DNA of 64,000 nucleotides from Epiperipatus broadwayi (lineage: Eukaryota; Onychophora; Udeonychophora; Euonychophora; Peripatidae). Numbering within the stretch: position 1 is the stretch's first letter; each line of letters starts with the position of its first letter. The stretch covers positions 802,001 through 866,000 of the forward strand of contig JAQFVV010000280.1 of assembly GCA_028023455.1 (NCBI GenBank), read 5' to 3'. The notes beneath the pieces were generated by a model, which saw only the letters and a program-made list of their open reading frames with translations, had not been told where the DNA came from and ran no database searches. The position numbers and the translations under genes were made by a program. Below, piece by piece: positions 12,841-23,439 of this stretch.

Positions 12841-13323
12841 CTTTGACTTTTTATTTAATTTTAATAAATATATGAGGTTTTAAAAATTAATTTGCAACTC
12901 GATACTAAATCTGAATTGATTAGAAAAATTTGATAAATATTTCTGGATTCAGCATTATTTATCCTTGAGACATACAAAACACATTTTTATTTCCCAGCCT
13001 TATTATTAAAAGCAAATAGCCATCAGACATTATTCATGCAGGAAATATTTTTAATTCAAAAATAGTCACAAAGCTTAATTAATCTAAATTCAAAATTATA
13101 ATTCTAACAATTAAGTAAACTATGTTAAAGATTCATTTTATGTTTGAAATATCAAAAGTGTATCAGAATGAAAAGCAGATAATGGACATAAAAAATTAAT
13201 ATCTATTTAACACAAAATGAATGTTATTTGATAGAGACATAAATACAGAAAGACTAAGATTACAAAGTAAAAATTGGAACCCAGTAATAGTAGCTGTAAT
13301 ACCAACATCTATACATAGCATAC
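12841..13323. other. Intronic stretch without a recognised gene
   Basis: A+T-rich sequence; no motif recognised. Confidence 0.4.
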
Positions 13324-14385
13324 TGTTGGAATGAGCCGACAACAGCAAAATCACTACTAGGGTAACTTATAACATTACAACTTATTCCAACCCCACATAA
13401 TACTTTATTTTGTTTGGCTTGGTGATTAGGGAGAGGGAGAGACTCTTAGAATTCAGTTGTAAGTATATGATTTCCCTGTGGCAAACAAGACACCCAATGC
13501 AATATATATATAAGATACAAACACTTTATTAGTGATATATTATAAACAAAGAAATAAACAAAAAGAAATGAACATTGCTTAATTGTTGCTAGATTCATTG
13601 AAGATAGTGGAAATCACATTAATTTGTGATTGTATGTATCAAGAGTTTCAATGTATAACACATATATAAAGGACTACATAACATTTAATTTGTGATAGTA
13701 TATATACAAAGAATTTCAATACATACAAATATATATTTTGGATTAGATTTGATAATCTCTAGGGTAGATATCCCTTAAGCGGCACTTGATACAAATTAAG
13801 TATACACAAGAAAATGTGAATTAACTCAAGAAATGTGGTTAAAATAGATTATTGCATAGCTCTCATGATCATGACCTATAAATGCTGAAATATCAGGCTT
13901 TAACATATACAAGAAGAGCAGTACTAGGTTGCTACAGTAATAAACAGTCCGCAAGTCCATATCCAAGTCCTAATCATCAATAAATCTCACTAACAGGCAA
14001 GAACGATCCACTGCCCAATTAGTGATATAAAACGAAGGGCCACCGGGTCTGAATTACGAGGAATTTTCCTGCATTTGCATGGATCATATTCAAAAGGGAC
14101 CCAGCTATTCTATTTTCTCCGAAGCAGGAATGTCAGCTGGAGGAATGAAATCAAATAAACATGAAGTCAGACAACTCAGCAGTACCAATTTATATAAAAT
14201 AATGGCTAATTGTCCTTAAATTTAAATATATATAAAATAAAATGTGGTCATGTCATAAGATTACAATATGCGAATGTCTATTACATGAGGCTAAATCAGG
14301 GCCTATGCAGTTATTATATATATATAAAATTCTGCCGATAAAATTATTCCCTACTTAATTAGAGATCTGCCCCATAGGTGTTACA
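13324..14385 (-). mobile_element. Possible solo LTR, antisense
   Basis: On the minus strand the interval starts TGTAACACCTATGGGGCAG and ends CATTCCAACA, the TG...CA form of LTR ends. Near its 3' side it carries an AATAAAGTG polyadenylation-type signal (plus-strand bases about 13515-13535). No matching target duplication was found (CATAC at one side, GATAT at the other), and no second copy is in the window. It might instead be a fragment of another element. Confidence 0.35.
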
Positions 14386-14463
14386 GATATAAGGAAATAT
14401 TGATATCATAGCCTACATATTGTGTAAAAGTTTTATAAAATTAAACTATCGTATCTACAGTAT

Positions 14464-14690
14464 TCATATATATTTGTCCCTTTTAAAACAGAAAACAGAG
14501 TTTTAACTTTTAACTTTGAACATTAAATTTTATTTTAAAACTGAAAGTTGTTTATAAATCACATGTACACAGTATACATATATACTCGTCTCTTCCCAAA
14601 ACAAGAAATAAAGTTTTAACTTTTATCTTCTTAACACTCGATTTTAATTTTAAAAATTGAAAGTTGTTTATAAACCATTCATAATTGCAT
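14464..14690. repeat. Imperfect tandem duplication, about 113-bp unit
   Basis: Two diverged copies follow each other, each beginning CATATATA and containing GTTTTAACTTTTA, then CTGAAAGTTGTTTATAAA or ATTGAAAGTTGTTTATAAA near the end. Identity is roughly 75 percent by eye. Confidence 0.6.
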
Positions 14691-16175
14691 TAATGCCTAA
14701 ATAACATCTTTGGAAATAACAGCTTAAACAACCAATTTTGAAATAACAAATAGATTAAAAAACAAAACAAATTAGAATCAATGAGAGGAGGATGTAAATG
14801 TTTTGCTTGACAGAATTACTGGACTGTTAAATATTTAATCACTGAAATATATTTACTAATTTTACCTCCTTTATCTGATTTTTAAATAATAAGTCTAGCA
14901 GATTTAAGAAGGATCGAGTATATGACAATAGTCGATCTTCCTTAATACATACAATTAATTAAGCATGGCTCAAAACATATGGAAACATATTTTAATCATA
15001 CAATAAGAATATTTTATATAATACTAAAAAAAAAGATTTTAAAGAGCGGTTAATAAATAGTTATTTATGCAAGGAAAGAAAGAATATTAAAGAGGCTTTA
15101 ATATTGTTTACTGGTAAATTGAAATTTATAAAGTTAAAAAAAATCACTATTTTAACAGACCTTCATGAAGGGTTTTGATAAGTAGTTAAAAGTATTATGC
15201 TGAACCTCATGGTACAGTTCATTGGTCCTATGTAGCAGTGCTCTTGCATATTGGCTGGCTGGTCACTCAGATCTTCCAATGGTAGATGGCATTCTCTACT
15301 GGGCTTCTTGATGGCAATGGCAGGGTATGTCAGCAACTTTGATCATCAAATGTAGGTAGGAACTTTATCGGCATAGCATTCTATAGTACCAGGGAACCCC
15401 ATACTCATGCTCCTCAGAAATGGTCAGAGAAATTGAGGTACTCTACTCACTGGTCATGGTGTAACGTAATCTATAGCAGCTTAAAAAAAACTTTACAAAA
15501 ACTAAAACTCTTCCCTGCCCCTCTATATATCCCTCAAAACAAAAGCATCCAGATGTTTTCCAAATAGATTAATTAATTTTAAAACTTAGAGGAAATTCTG
15601 TTCTTTAATATCTAAAAAAATCTTACTGATCGTAATCTTGATCAAGTTTAATTTAAAAATTTTACTATTGTATTTTTCTTAATTAAATTCCGAATATCTT
15701 TTATTTTATCTAATCCCCACAGTAATTACACATTTTGGTCACCTTTTATTGTAGTGACAATTATACACTAAAATATAAATTCCAAAATTAGATTTTAATT
15801 CATATATTATTTTGATCATCAGTTGATTTTAATTAATTAGTTAAATTTTCTTTGCTGATTTGAACCCACATAACATTACATTTCATAATAAAATTAAATT
15901 TCTTTTGTACATTATTTTTTTGAAAATGCCTTAGTATTATAACTTTATGGCAACAATATATACATGAAGCACATATATGCACATGTATGTATATGACTGC
16001 TTCATATACCTACATCCAGAGGTAAAACAAATGAGAAAAAAAGAGAAATAAAATCCCTTTGCTTATCCGAGTGGTTGACCATTGTTGAAGTTGAAATAGA
16101 TTAACACAGTGTCAAGAAAATTTCCAAAATAGATTTATTTAGTGTATCTGAAAGCAAAAAAAATTCAAGATTTCT
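14691..16175. other. Intronic stretch; a less A+T-rich island at 15170-15530
   Basis: Mostly A+T-rich. The island at 15170-15530 has near-balanced composition. On the minus strand it contains about 58 stop-free codons, including PSRECHLPLEDLSDQPANMQ, that match nothing I know. It may be an old retrocopy or an unrecognised repeat. Confidence 0.35.
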
Positions 16176-16817
16176 TTAATTTATTCTTAGGTTGGGAGAT
16201 CTAAATAAGCTTGCTGTATAAGTAACTTCCATTTCTGCTTCACATTCATATTCCATAATTTTTGTCATAATTTCTGGATATTTCTCTATTTTTTTTACTT
16301 TTACCAAAAAATAATCATCTAAGCAAAGCATGCATGGGTTATTGACACCATAATCTACCTGTTTATCCTTAATAAGCTTAGCTACAAAAGTTTTCCCAGA
16401 TTCTGGAACACTACAAATAATTACAACAATTCTTGCTGGGTGATTAGCTCTCTCCAGGATAATCAAGAAGATCTTCAACAAGTACAGTTTCAATTTTAAG
16501 CTCACTTCAAACAAGCCCAGATAGGTTATATTCATTTTTTTTTTTACATCACTATCTTGAAAGCGTCTATCATTTTTTTTAAAGAGATGATTTTTGTCCA
16601 AATTTTCTCTAACACTCTCATGATCCAATGACTCTCTTCCTTCATATAAAAACAAGTTATAATCAATAAAGCTTCCAATCCTTTCATAATCATATAATCC
16701 TCTATCCCTAGATGGAGGAACTACATTATTAAGTTTTTCTTTTTTTCTCATGCGATCAATACCCTCTAATTCAGTAGATAAGGAACATATTGTCCTGGCC
16801 ATAATCATTAGCTTCAA
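16176..16817 (-). pseudogene. YLPM1: Retrocopy of YLPM1 (ZAP3) kinase-like domain, antisense, truncated
   Basis: YLPM1 is a nuclear protein with a C-terminal P-loop (polynucleotide-kinase-like) domain. This 213-codon open stretch has PARIVVIICSVPESGKTF (residues 127-144), VAKLIKDKQVDYG (145-157), MLCLDDYFLVKVKK (163-176), MEYECEAEMEVTYTASLFRS (188-207). They line up with the family's RPPRIVIIMRGLPGSGKT, VAKLIxDKEV, CLDDYF and MEYEYEAEMEETY. The Walker A motif is damaged: SxPESGKT instead of GxPGSGKT. Homology stops after LFRS, where the rest of the domain (more than 100 residues) is missing. Residues 95-123 look unrelated and may be a small insertion or frameshifted segment. The first true ATG is at codon 4. 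Several family exons are fused without introns, so a processed, non-functional copy is most likely. Young age is suggested by the still-open frame. Confidence 0.8.
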
Positions 16818-17191
16818 CTTTTTGATTTTGACTTAATGCATTTACAGCAAATGCATAGAGAGTGTGTTAGTATTAGTTTTTTTACTTTATTCTGAACTAT
16901 AATCTATTTGAGAAGCATGATTCAAGATGAGTTTTATTTTGAATCTTATATTATCACAGATTTTTTCAGATCTTTCCCTTTTTACTCCATGATAAAGGTA
17001 TTCAGTCTAAAGAATTTGTTCAATCAATGGAAGTTTTTGTATAATTTGTAGTTGATTTTATTACTAATTTGAATGTGGAAGAAAATATTGAGATAGTAAT
17101 TTACTTAACAAAGAAATTAACTTAACATAAAAACTTTCTTTTCTTTACAACTAACTAATAAATCTTTTGGTAAAAGTTATAATAATAAAAG
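16818..17191. other. Intronic stretch without a recognised gene
   Basis: A+T-rich. The 5' part of the YLPM1 copy may continue here in another frame for about 40 codons, but I see no firm motif. Confidence 0.4.
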
Positions 17192-17586
17192 TACACCTTT
17201 ACCCCGCTTAGCGATCGACTATTTAGCGATATTTCACAATAGCGATCATCATCAATTTGTACACATTATTTCAATTTACAATCGATTTTTCACTATAACG
17301 ATTGGGAAAAATTAAAAAAAAAAAAAATTTTTGGCAGCCATCTTGAATTTTGCGTCACTGATGACGTCAGAGATATAGGTATTTTAAATTCATTTTACCC
17401 AAAAGCAAAAGTATATTATTGTAATATATATATACAGGTAATGACTTTGCTGTAATTGTATACACATACAATATTTTATTCATAAAACATAATGTTAGTG
17501 CTGTATTCATTATTTTGAATATAGAACGTATAAACTTAAAATATCTATAATTACTGAATCTATAATACTTTATACTGTATATATAA

Positions 17587-17685
17587 GTGTTGAATGTCTT
17601 TAGAAAAATTAAACTTTATTTAAATATAATGTACAGTACTTGGATTATTTAAATAAAGTTTAATTTTTCTAAAGACATTCAACAC
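17587..17685. repeat. Perfect 39-bp inverted repeat with 21-nt spacer
   Basis: The left arm (17587-17625) starts GTGTTGAATGTCTTTAG; the right arm (17647-17685) is its exact reverse complement, ending AAAGACATTCAACAC. It sits inside the Tigger derivative and may be a nested insertion's palindrome or a local inverted duplication. An exact 39-bp match implies a recent origin. Confidence 0.95.
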
Positions 17686-18559
17686 ATATTATATGATGAA
17701 ATAGTCCAATATATAAATACGGTACAGGACAACTAAAATACTATCATCACAACCTTTCAGGAAAACACTAAATATGAATATTAAACTGCGTGCCTGTGTT
17801 TATTAATTACTATAGATTATTTTTAGAACACCTGGATAATTAAGTAAAAATAGTTATCGATTTTGTAACTTTGTTAATAAATATGTTGTTTACACTCAAG
17901 TTGTTTCAAATTAAAAGAAAAAACAACATTTTAAAACGCAAATATCGAATTAGAAAAGTTTAAAAAAAAAACATTGTATTTAAAATAAATGTTAATGAAT
18001 TTTCTTCTACACGAACGGGGGGGGGGGGGCATTATTACATTACTAAAAATTTAGTAAAAAAAATAAAAGAAAAATAAACTTTGCTGTATGTTATAACTGA
18101 AACACAGGCTTATTATATACCTGTGTCTATATATGTATGTTTTAGAAAATTAGAAGTTAGATTTTTTACTTTTAAAATAAGTTGATTTTCTTTTTTTTCT
18201 AAAGTTGACTGCTTTACGATTACTGTGGAGTACAGTAATAAGTCTTTATGTTCAATTAAATAATTAATAATTAAACATTGTTTTTTAATTTGAATAATTT
18301 CACATAAGTAATAAACATAAATGTATAGAAGTAATATATACTGTAATACAAATTAAAAAAAAAGCACTTCAGTATGAATTTTTTTTTTCATTACGATGAA
18401 AAACTTCTGTGGATGAATATAAAAACTTTTAAATTCAAATTTGGTTTCACTTGCTCTTTCTTTTTGCTGTTCTGTACTTTTTAAAGTGAAAATATGCATT
18501 TTTTTTTCCTAGTGATATAAAACTTTTCTTTTTAGATACCGTATTTAGTCATCATTGTC

Positions 18560-18628
18560 ATGAAAAAATCAAGAAAATCTTTGAGCTTGGAAATCAATGT
18601 GGATATTTTACGTCAACTGGAACCGACC
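18560..18628 (+). pseudogene. Tigger-type transposase N-terminal fragment
   Basis: The ATG at 18560 opens MKKSRKSLSLEINVDILRQL. This matches the start of Tigger/CENP-B-like transposases (KRKSLSLEEKVEIIRRLE), which begins the DNA-binding helix-turn-helix. After about 22 codons the frame enters the right terminal region of the transposon (with TIR sequence from about 18700) and no longer resembles a protein. The DDE catalytic domain is absent. Confidence 0.7.
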
Positions 18629-19031
18629 AATTTTTTTCCCATTGACCCCCATTATAATTACGTATTTTGTATACGAAATTCTTGCTTAACGATGAGTTTT
18701 GGAGGACCAATTGCCATCGCTAAGCAGGGTAAAGGTGTATTACATTACAGTGATGTCATTTCACTTTTACAACATTTAATGAAGTATTTATAAACAATCT
18801 ATGCTTATTTTATTATTGAAAATCAAGACTTTTAATAAAAATATGAAAAAAATATTTTTCTACATGTTAGGACAAAATAAAATGTCAATTAAAATTGAAA
18901 TTTATGAAAGACCCTTCTTTAGTATATGTGTGTAGTGTATATATGCATAAATGAATATTTAATAAAATTTTATTTTTTTAAAATCATAAATAATATTTTT
19001 TGTTTAACACGTATATGTCTTTAAAATGTAG

Positions 19032-19148
19032 TTACCAGAAAAGCCTATTTTTATGCATGAGCCTTTAGAACCCCCTCCATTACATCAAGGTGCAGCTATT
19101 CCATATGCTGATGATAGTGACAGTAGCAGATCAAAATCAGAAGCAGAA
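19032..19148 (+). CDS. RALGAPA: RALGAPA exon B (39 codons)
   Basis: The acceptor is AATGTAG|TTACC and the donor GAA|GTATGC; both junctions are phase 0. The peptide begins LPEKPIFMHEPLEPPPLH, matching the family's EEKPLFMQEPEE segment directly after the VYxxWIQ helix of the previous exon. The second half (YADDSDSSRSKSEAE) is an acidic, serine-rich linker, the part of the N-terminal region that varies most between species. It lies 8.8 kb downstream of exon A and 16.4 kb upstream of exon C. The intron before it carries the Cc8L18.2-like relic, the YLPM1 retrocopy and the Tigger derivative. Base composition is clearly less A+T-rich than the flanking intron, as expected for a real exon. Confidence 0.9.
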
Positions 19149-19449
19149 GTATGCCTTTCAACTTCATATACATTTTTGTTTTGTCTGTTTTATTTTCTTA
19201 TTTATTTTTTAGATAAATGAATAGATATTTTTATTTTTTTATGTTTTTCTATTTTTTATTCTAACATTACATAAATATTAGTTTTATTTATGTTTTTATA
19301 GTATTTTATAGAGATTTAACTTTATTTGAAAAATTTCCAGTATTTTATATTTATTTTGCTGAACATAATTAAGTATATTTAATATATATATATATATATG
19401 TGATGTCCACATTGTGAGACATTTTTTAGGTATTGTCTATGGAATCAAT

Positions 19450-19673
19450 TTAACAATTTATGATTAAAGACTTATATATCACTAATTACCAAAATGAATA
19501 ATTAATTAGTTATGCTGATTATATAACTGCGCACTAACAAATTCTTCAGATTGTATTCTTATTAACAATTTATGACTAAAGACTTATATATCACTAATTA
19601 CCAAAATGAATAATTAATTAGTTATGCTGATTATATAACTGAGCACTAAAAAATTCTTCAGATTGTATTCTTA
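19450..19673. repeat. Tandem duplication, two 112-bp units
   Basis: Units 19450-19561 and 19562-19673 both begin TTAACAATTTATGA and run to TTCAGATTGTATTCTT, differing at only a few bases. This is a recent local duplication a few hundred bases downstream of RALGAPA exon B. Confidence 0.95.
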
Positions 19674-21454
19674 GATACTAATGAGATAAAAAAGTAAGGA
19701 ATTTATTTAAAAATATGTAATTATATAATTAACTCCAAAGATATTGTTAACATGCATTAGTAGAACAAAAAAAATTAAAATATACATCTACATTGTAACG
19801 TTCTTCATGTTTTGCTAGTTTCTGGTAGGCCTTCTTTTACACACTATAAAGTGAAAATTAATCAAGTTATGGAGAAAGAAATATCCCTATTTCCAAAAAC
19901 ATAGCTATATTTTCTGATTAACTGGCCTACTAATTATTGTGGCCGGAATTGCCAACGAAGTTAGTTTTAATTTATAAGAGAGCGACATAATCAATAGACT
20001 CCTAACTTTCTCATATCCCATAATTTTGATGCAAGTAACTAAAAAGATCGGGATTATAATTTCCCTTAACATTATTTTTTTAGAGAATATTATTCCCGGA
20101 GCTTAGTCAATAACTATTAAATAGAATGGCAAAGGTAATTTCTTTAATTAAATATTAACTAACATTCACAACATCTAATATTCAAATTAAGAGCGTATAA
20201 AGAGAGTGCTAAATTAATACTAAATATTTTATTAAAATCTAAAATATTTATGCAAGAATTAATAAAGAAAAAATTGGAAAAGAAAAACATACACTAATTC
20301 AAATACTATTAATCATGAAAAGTTCTTGTTCCATTTAAATTCTTCTAGCTAGTTCCTTGAAACATTGAAAGTCAGTCATTATCGGTATTATCATTCATGG
20401 TTAACGGTAATTGGCCAACAATTAAAGTCACAAATTGGGAGTAAATAATCTTAATTTACCGGTAAGTTTGTATCAGTTCTTATAATATACTTGTTTTCCT
20501 TTGGGATCCCGTGTTCCTTGACATTTGATTGATCTCTCCTGCCAGCATCTGGTCCGTTCCATAGCTGGAGCAAGAAGCTCGGTTGCCATGACCTTTTCAT
20601 TGCAAAAAATGGTGTTCACAAGGCTTCATTTCCATTCTTACATGATAACTTTGTTCAGCAAGTGAGTAGTGTTCCTGTGCAGACACATTTCACTGCAACA
20701 GGTCACTCTCATGGAAAACTCCAACCCTAAGAACTCATAACCAGAAAATAAAAGAAAGACCTAGATCGAAGTTGTCCTCTTCTTTTTATACCTCGATCCA
20801 GTTTTGAAACTTCTGCGCATATTATTATTATCATGATGCTTAGGTTTATATTTATTTTTAACTTCCTGTTACAAAGTTCTTTTTTTAGTAAATTATTTCC
20901 GACATCTTTAATCAATATCCTAAAGGTTTATTGATCGTAATCTCAGTAATTTTGGAATTCTTTTTGTTTATCTGGATTAGTAATCTACATGCCTTTTTTT
21001 TATTCTTTCCAATTTCAACTTTTATTAAACTACGCATAAATAATTTGAACAAAAAAAATCAACTCTCATTGTATGTTTCTAAAAAAAAAAAATTACACTA
21101 ACTAAAAAAAAAAATTTAATGCGTTAAAAGATTTTTAAATTTACTTTTTCTTTTAACTGTTAAATATTTTAAATGCCAATATCTTTGGACCATCTATTTG
21201 TAGACAGTACAATATATTGGTTAAGTTGATCCCACATTTGTTAGAAGGCACCACTGGATGAAAAACCTAGACTTTCTCTTTATTTTATTCTACCATAAAT
21301 ATGCAAGGCTAATGGAAATATACCTATACGGAAAGGAGTTAATTCTACTAGCAAGATAACAGCAATATCCAATTCCACTGACGACACAAAGTCACTTTTT
21401 TTAAATAGTCCATACAGTCATGGAGATCAGAAGCTCTCTTTATTATAATTATAA
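19674..21454. other. Intronic stretch without a recognised gene
   Basis: A+T-rich with a more balanced segment at 20480-20720. TGTAACGTTCTTCATG at about 19795 resembles an LTR start, but no matching end was found. No coding motif was recognised. Confidence 0.35.
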
Positions 21455-22488
21455 ATATAAGATTGTTTATATATGCAATGTAAATAAAGTTTATTAATTA
21501 ATCATGTAAATATGTACAGACAATATATGAATAAAATAGCCCATTATTATTATTATTATTCTGCTTTAAAAAATTTACGTATGCCAATCATGCATTTAAA
21601 TGCATAATAAAAAGCAATATGCAAACGATATAATTATGCAAAAACGAACTTATTAAAAAACCCCTCTAAGACTAATTGGTGTGTATAAGGAAGTGAATAA
21701 TTGCAAGTATATTTCATACACTATATTAGCAGTGGATAGTCTGCATATTGTTAATATGATAATTGCCAAAGTTTAGGCAAGTTGGCCATAACATGTATGC
21801 GTATATTGCAGTTATTAAACAGAGCAAAACTCTCCAGTGTGTATTGCCACCTGTGCTAAACAGAGTAATCAATGGATGCCAGAAGGCTTGTGCATAAAAT
21901 CCCTATCTAATGCCTACTCATCCAATATCCCCAGACTAGTTTCTGGCTTGTGGCTTTCGTCAGTGAGGAGCTTTGGATCTGAGAGCACTGCATCTAGATC
22001 TTAGGATCTAATGCAACCCTCTAGCAACCACCTTTTATCTCTACTTAACTACAAAACTATTGGATGAGTAGGCATTAGATAGGGATTATATGCACAAGCC
22101 TTCTGGCATCCATTGATTACTCTGTTTAGCACAGGTGGCACTACTGTATGGAGAGTTTTGCTCTGTTTATCAACAATTAATGTGCTAGTATAGGAAATGT
22201 GATCATGTGATGCTTAATGGTTTAATATTGCAGTTATACCAGACTTGGTGTTTGAAGAACTTTTTTCATTTAAGATGCAATGCAATGGATTATAATTATA
22301 TTGTGTATGTGTAGTTGACACGTACAAGCAGAAACTTATATTTAGAATTTAGAGATTTCTAATGAAATTTGTAATCGTTACTTATTCTTGACTTTTTTTC
22401 TATTTTGTTATTTAACATTGACTAAATTTGTTTGTTACCTCAAATTATACCTGAGTTTGTTTGAGCGTATTATGCTGAGGATGTAGCA
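21455..22488 (+). repeat. 5' LTR of the Gypsy element (interrupted)
   Basis: Segments 21464-21815 and 22238-22470 align with the 3' LTR. Shared landmarks include ATAAATAAAGTTTATT-like sequence, GTATGCCAATCATGCATTTA, GATAATTGCCAAAGTTTAG, ATACCAGACTTGGTG, ATGGATTATAATTATATT. The 411-bp foldback sits in the middle, flanked by a duplication of ATTGCAGTTAT. The ends are approximate. Confidence 0.8.
21816..22226. mobile_element. Small foldback element, family 1 (411 bp)
   Basis: It is flanked on both sides by ATTGCAGTTAT (21805-21815 and 22227-22237). The uninterrupted 3' LTR has the related ATTGCTGTTAT once. The two arms, of about 110-160 bp, are inverted: GCAAAACTCTCC, AATCAATGGATGCCAGAAGG and TATCTAATGCCTACTCATCC in the left arm recur reversed in the right. 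The middle (about 21940-22060) is unpaired. There is no open frame. A 9-11 bp target duplication plus long inverted arms fits Mutator-like or Foldback-type transposition. Confidence 0.85.
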
Positions 22489-22491
22489 GAA

Positions 22492-22511
22492 TGGCATAGT
22501 CAGCAATGAGG
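22492..22511 (+). promoter_or_regulatory. Likely tRNA primer-binding site of the Gypsy element
   Basis: TGGCATAGTCAGCAATGAGG directly follows the 5' LTR and resembles the TGGCGCAGTCGGC-type site found at this position in many animal Gypsy elements. Two changed bases fit decay. The priming tRNA was not identified. Confidence 0.5.
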
Positions 22512-22559
22512 TGGGGGGCGATCCAATGAAACATAATGAAATAGTGTTAAAATAAATCT

Positions 22560-23320
22560 ACATGGGATTGATAAAAGTTGATGTGCAATTAGCTGTTCCG
22601 ACTAACAAGAAAAATGGCATTACTAAGTACCAACATTCATGAATTCAATATGGATAAGCTGCATCTTAGAAAAGTTATGTGGATCATGTGAAGAATATAT
22701 GCTCATAAAATGAAATTGTGGATGATAAAATAAGTGTCTATGCTTATGTGGTTTGCGGGAAAAGATGTATTGAAATTGCTAAGAACCCCAGAAGAGGTTT
22801 CATATCAGGAGTTGAACGAAACTAAACTTTTATTTCACATTTATGATAGCTAAATGAGTGGCATGACTAAGATTGAGGAATAGAAAGCAAATATCTCATG
22901 AAAAATATCAGGATTATGATATAGCACTGAGGACATTAGTGAAGAATTGTGATTATGGCCTAGAGCTAAATGATAGTTTATTAGATCAACTATTATATGG
23001 AATGATAAGCAATAATTTTAAAAAGTATTACCAAGTGAACCAGACCTTAATTATAATCACACAGTGGAAAAATGTATCATACAAAAGCTATACCAGATAA
23101 CACTTCAGAATTTATATTCTCTAAACACACAGATAAATACCCAATTGTAGTAAAGAAAATGAATACAGATAGACTGAACAGCAGGAATGCAAAAAATGTT
23201 TTAACATATTACTGCTGCAGAAAAAATTACTACTTCAAGAGAAACTACAGATTTAGAAATGAAAAATGCAGTATTTGTAAATTAACTGGACATTTAGCAG
23301 GTGTCTCACATTAATGATAG
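22560..23320 (+). pseudogene. Gypsy gag remnant with zinc knuckle
   Basis: The gag protein would form the particle shell and bind element RNA. Recognisable pieces are MKLWMIK near 22705, VAYQELNE-like NETKLLFHIYDS (about 22800-22855), ALRTLVKNCDYGLELNDSLL (22927-22986), DQLLYGMISNNFKKYYQVNQ. Next, in another frame, comes CCRKNYYFKRNYRFRNEKC (23209-23265) leading into CSICKLTGHLAGV. The latter is a C-x2-C-x4-H zinc knuckle whose final Cys is replaced. The order matches the gag of K02A2.6-type Gypsy elements. Several stops break it. Confidence 0.75.
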
Positions 23321-23439
23321 GAATATTAAAACAAAAATAATCCTGTACTATAAATCTGGGGGAGTTGGGTAAGAAGTAAATATAGTATAAAGAAATTAAG
23401 CAACATGAATAATGACCATATTCTGATGGATGTGAATAT

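Larger units (their letters stand above)
17194..18737 (+). mobile_element. Tigger/pogo-type DNA transposon deletion derivative
   Basis: The left end reads CACCTTTACCC then CGCTTAGCGAT; the right end is the inverse with one change. A TA dinucleotide borders both sides (17192-17193 and 18738-18739), as expected for pogo/mariner insertion. Subterminal GCGATCGAC / TAGCGATATTTC repeats resemble the CGCTTAACGAC-rich ends of Tigger elements. At the right, 22 codons of a transposase N terminus survive before sequence jumps straight to the right terminus, so most of the transposase was deleted. The 1544-bp body also contains a 39-bp perfect hairpin. Confidence 0.8.

Noticed and set aside
18560-18793. 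77-codon frame as a complete small gene
   Set aside because: Only the first 22 codons are transposase; the rest reads through the transposon's terminal repeat.
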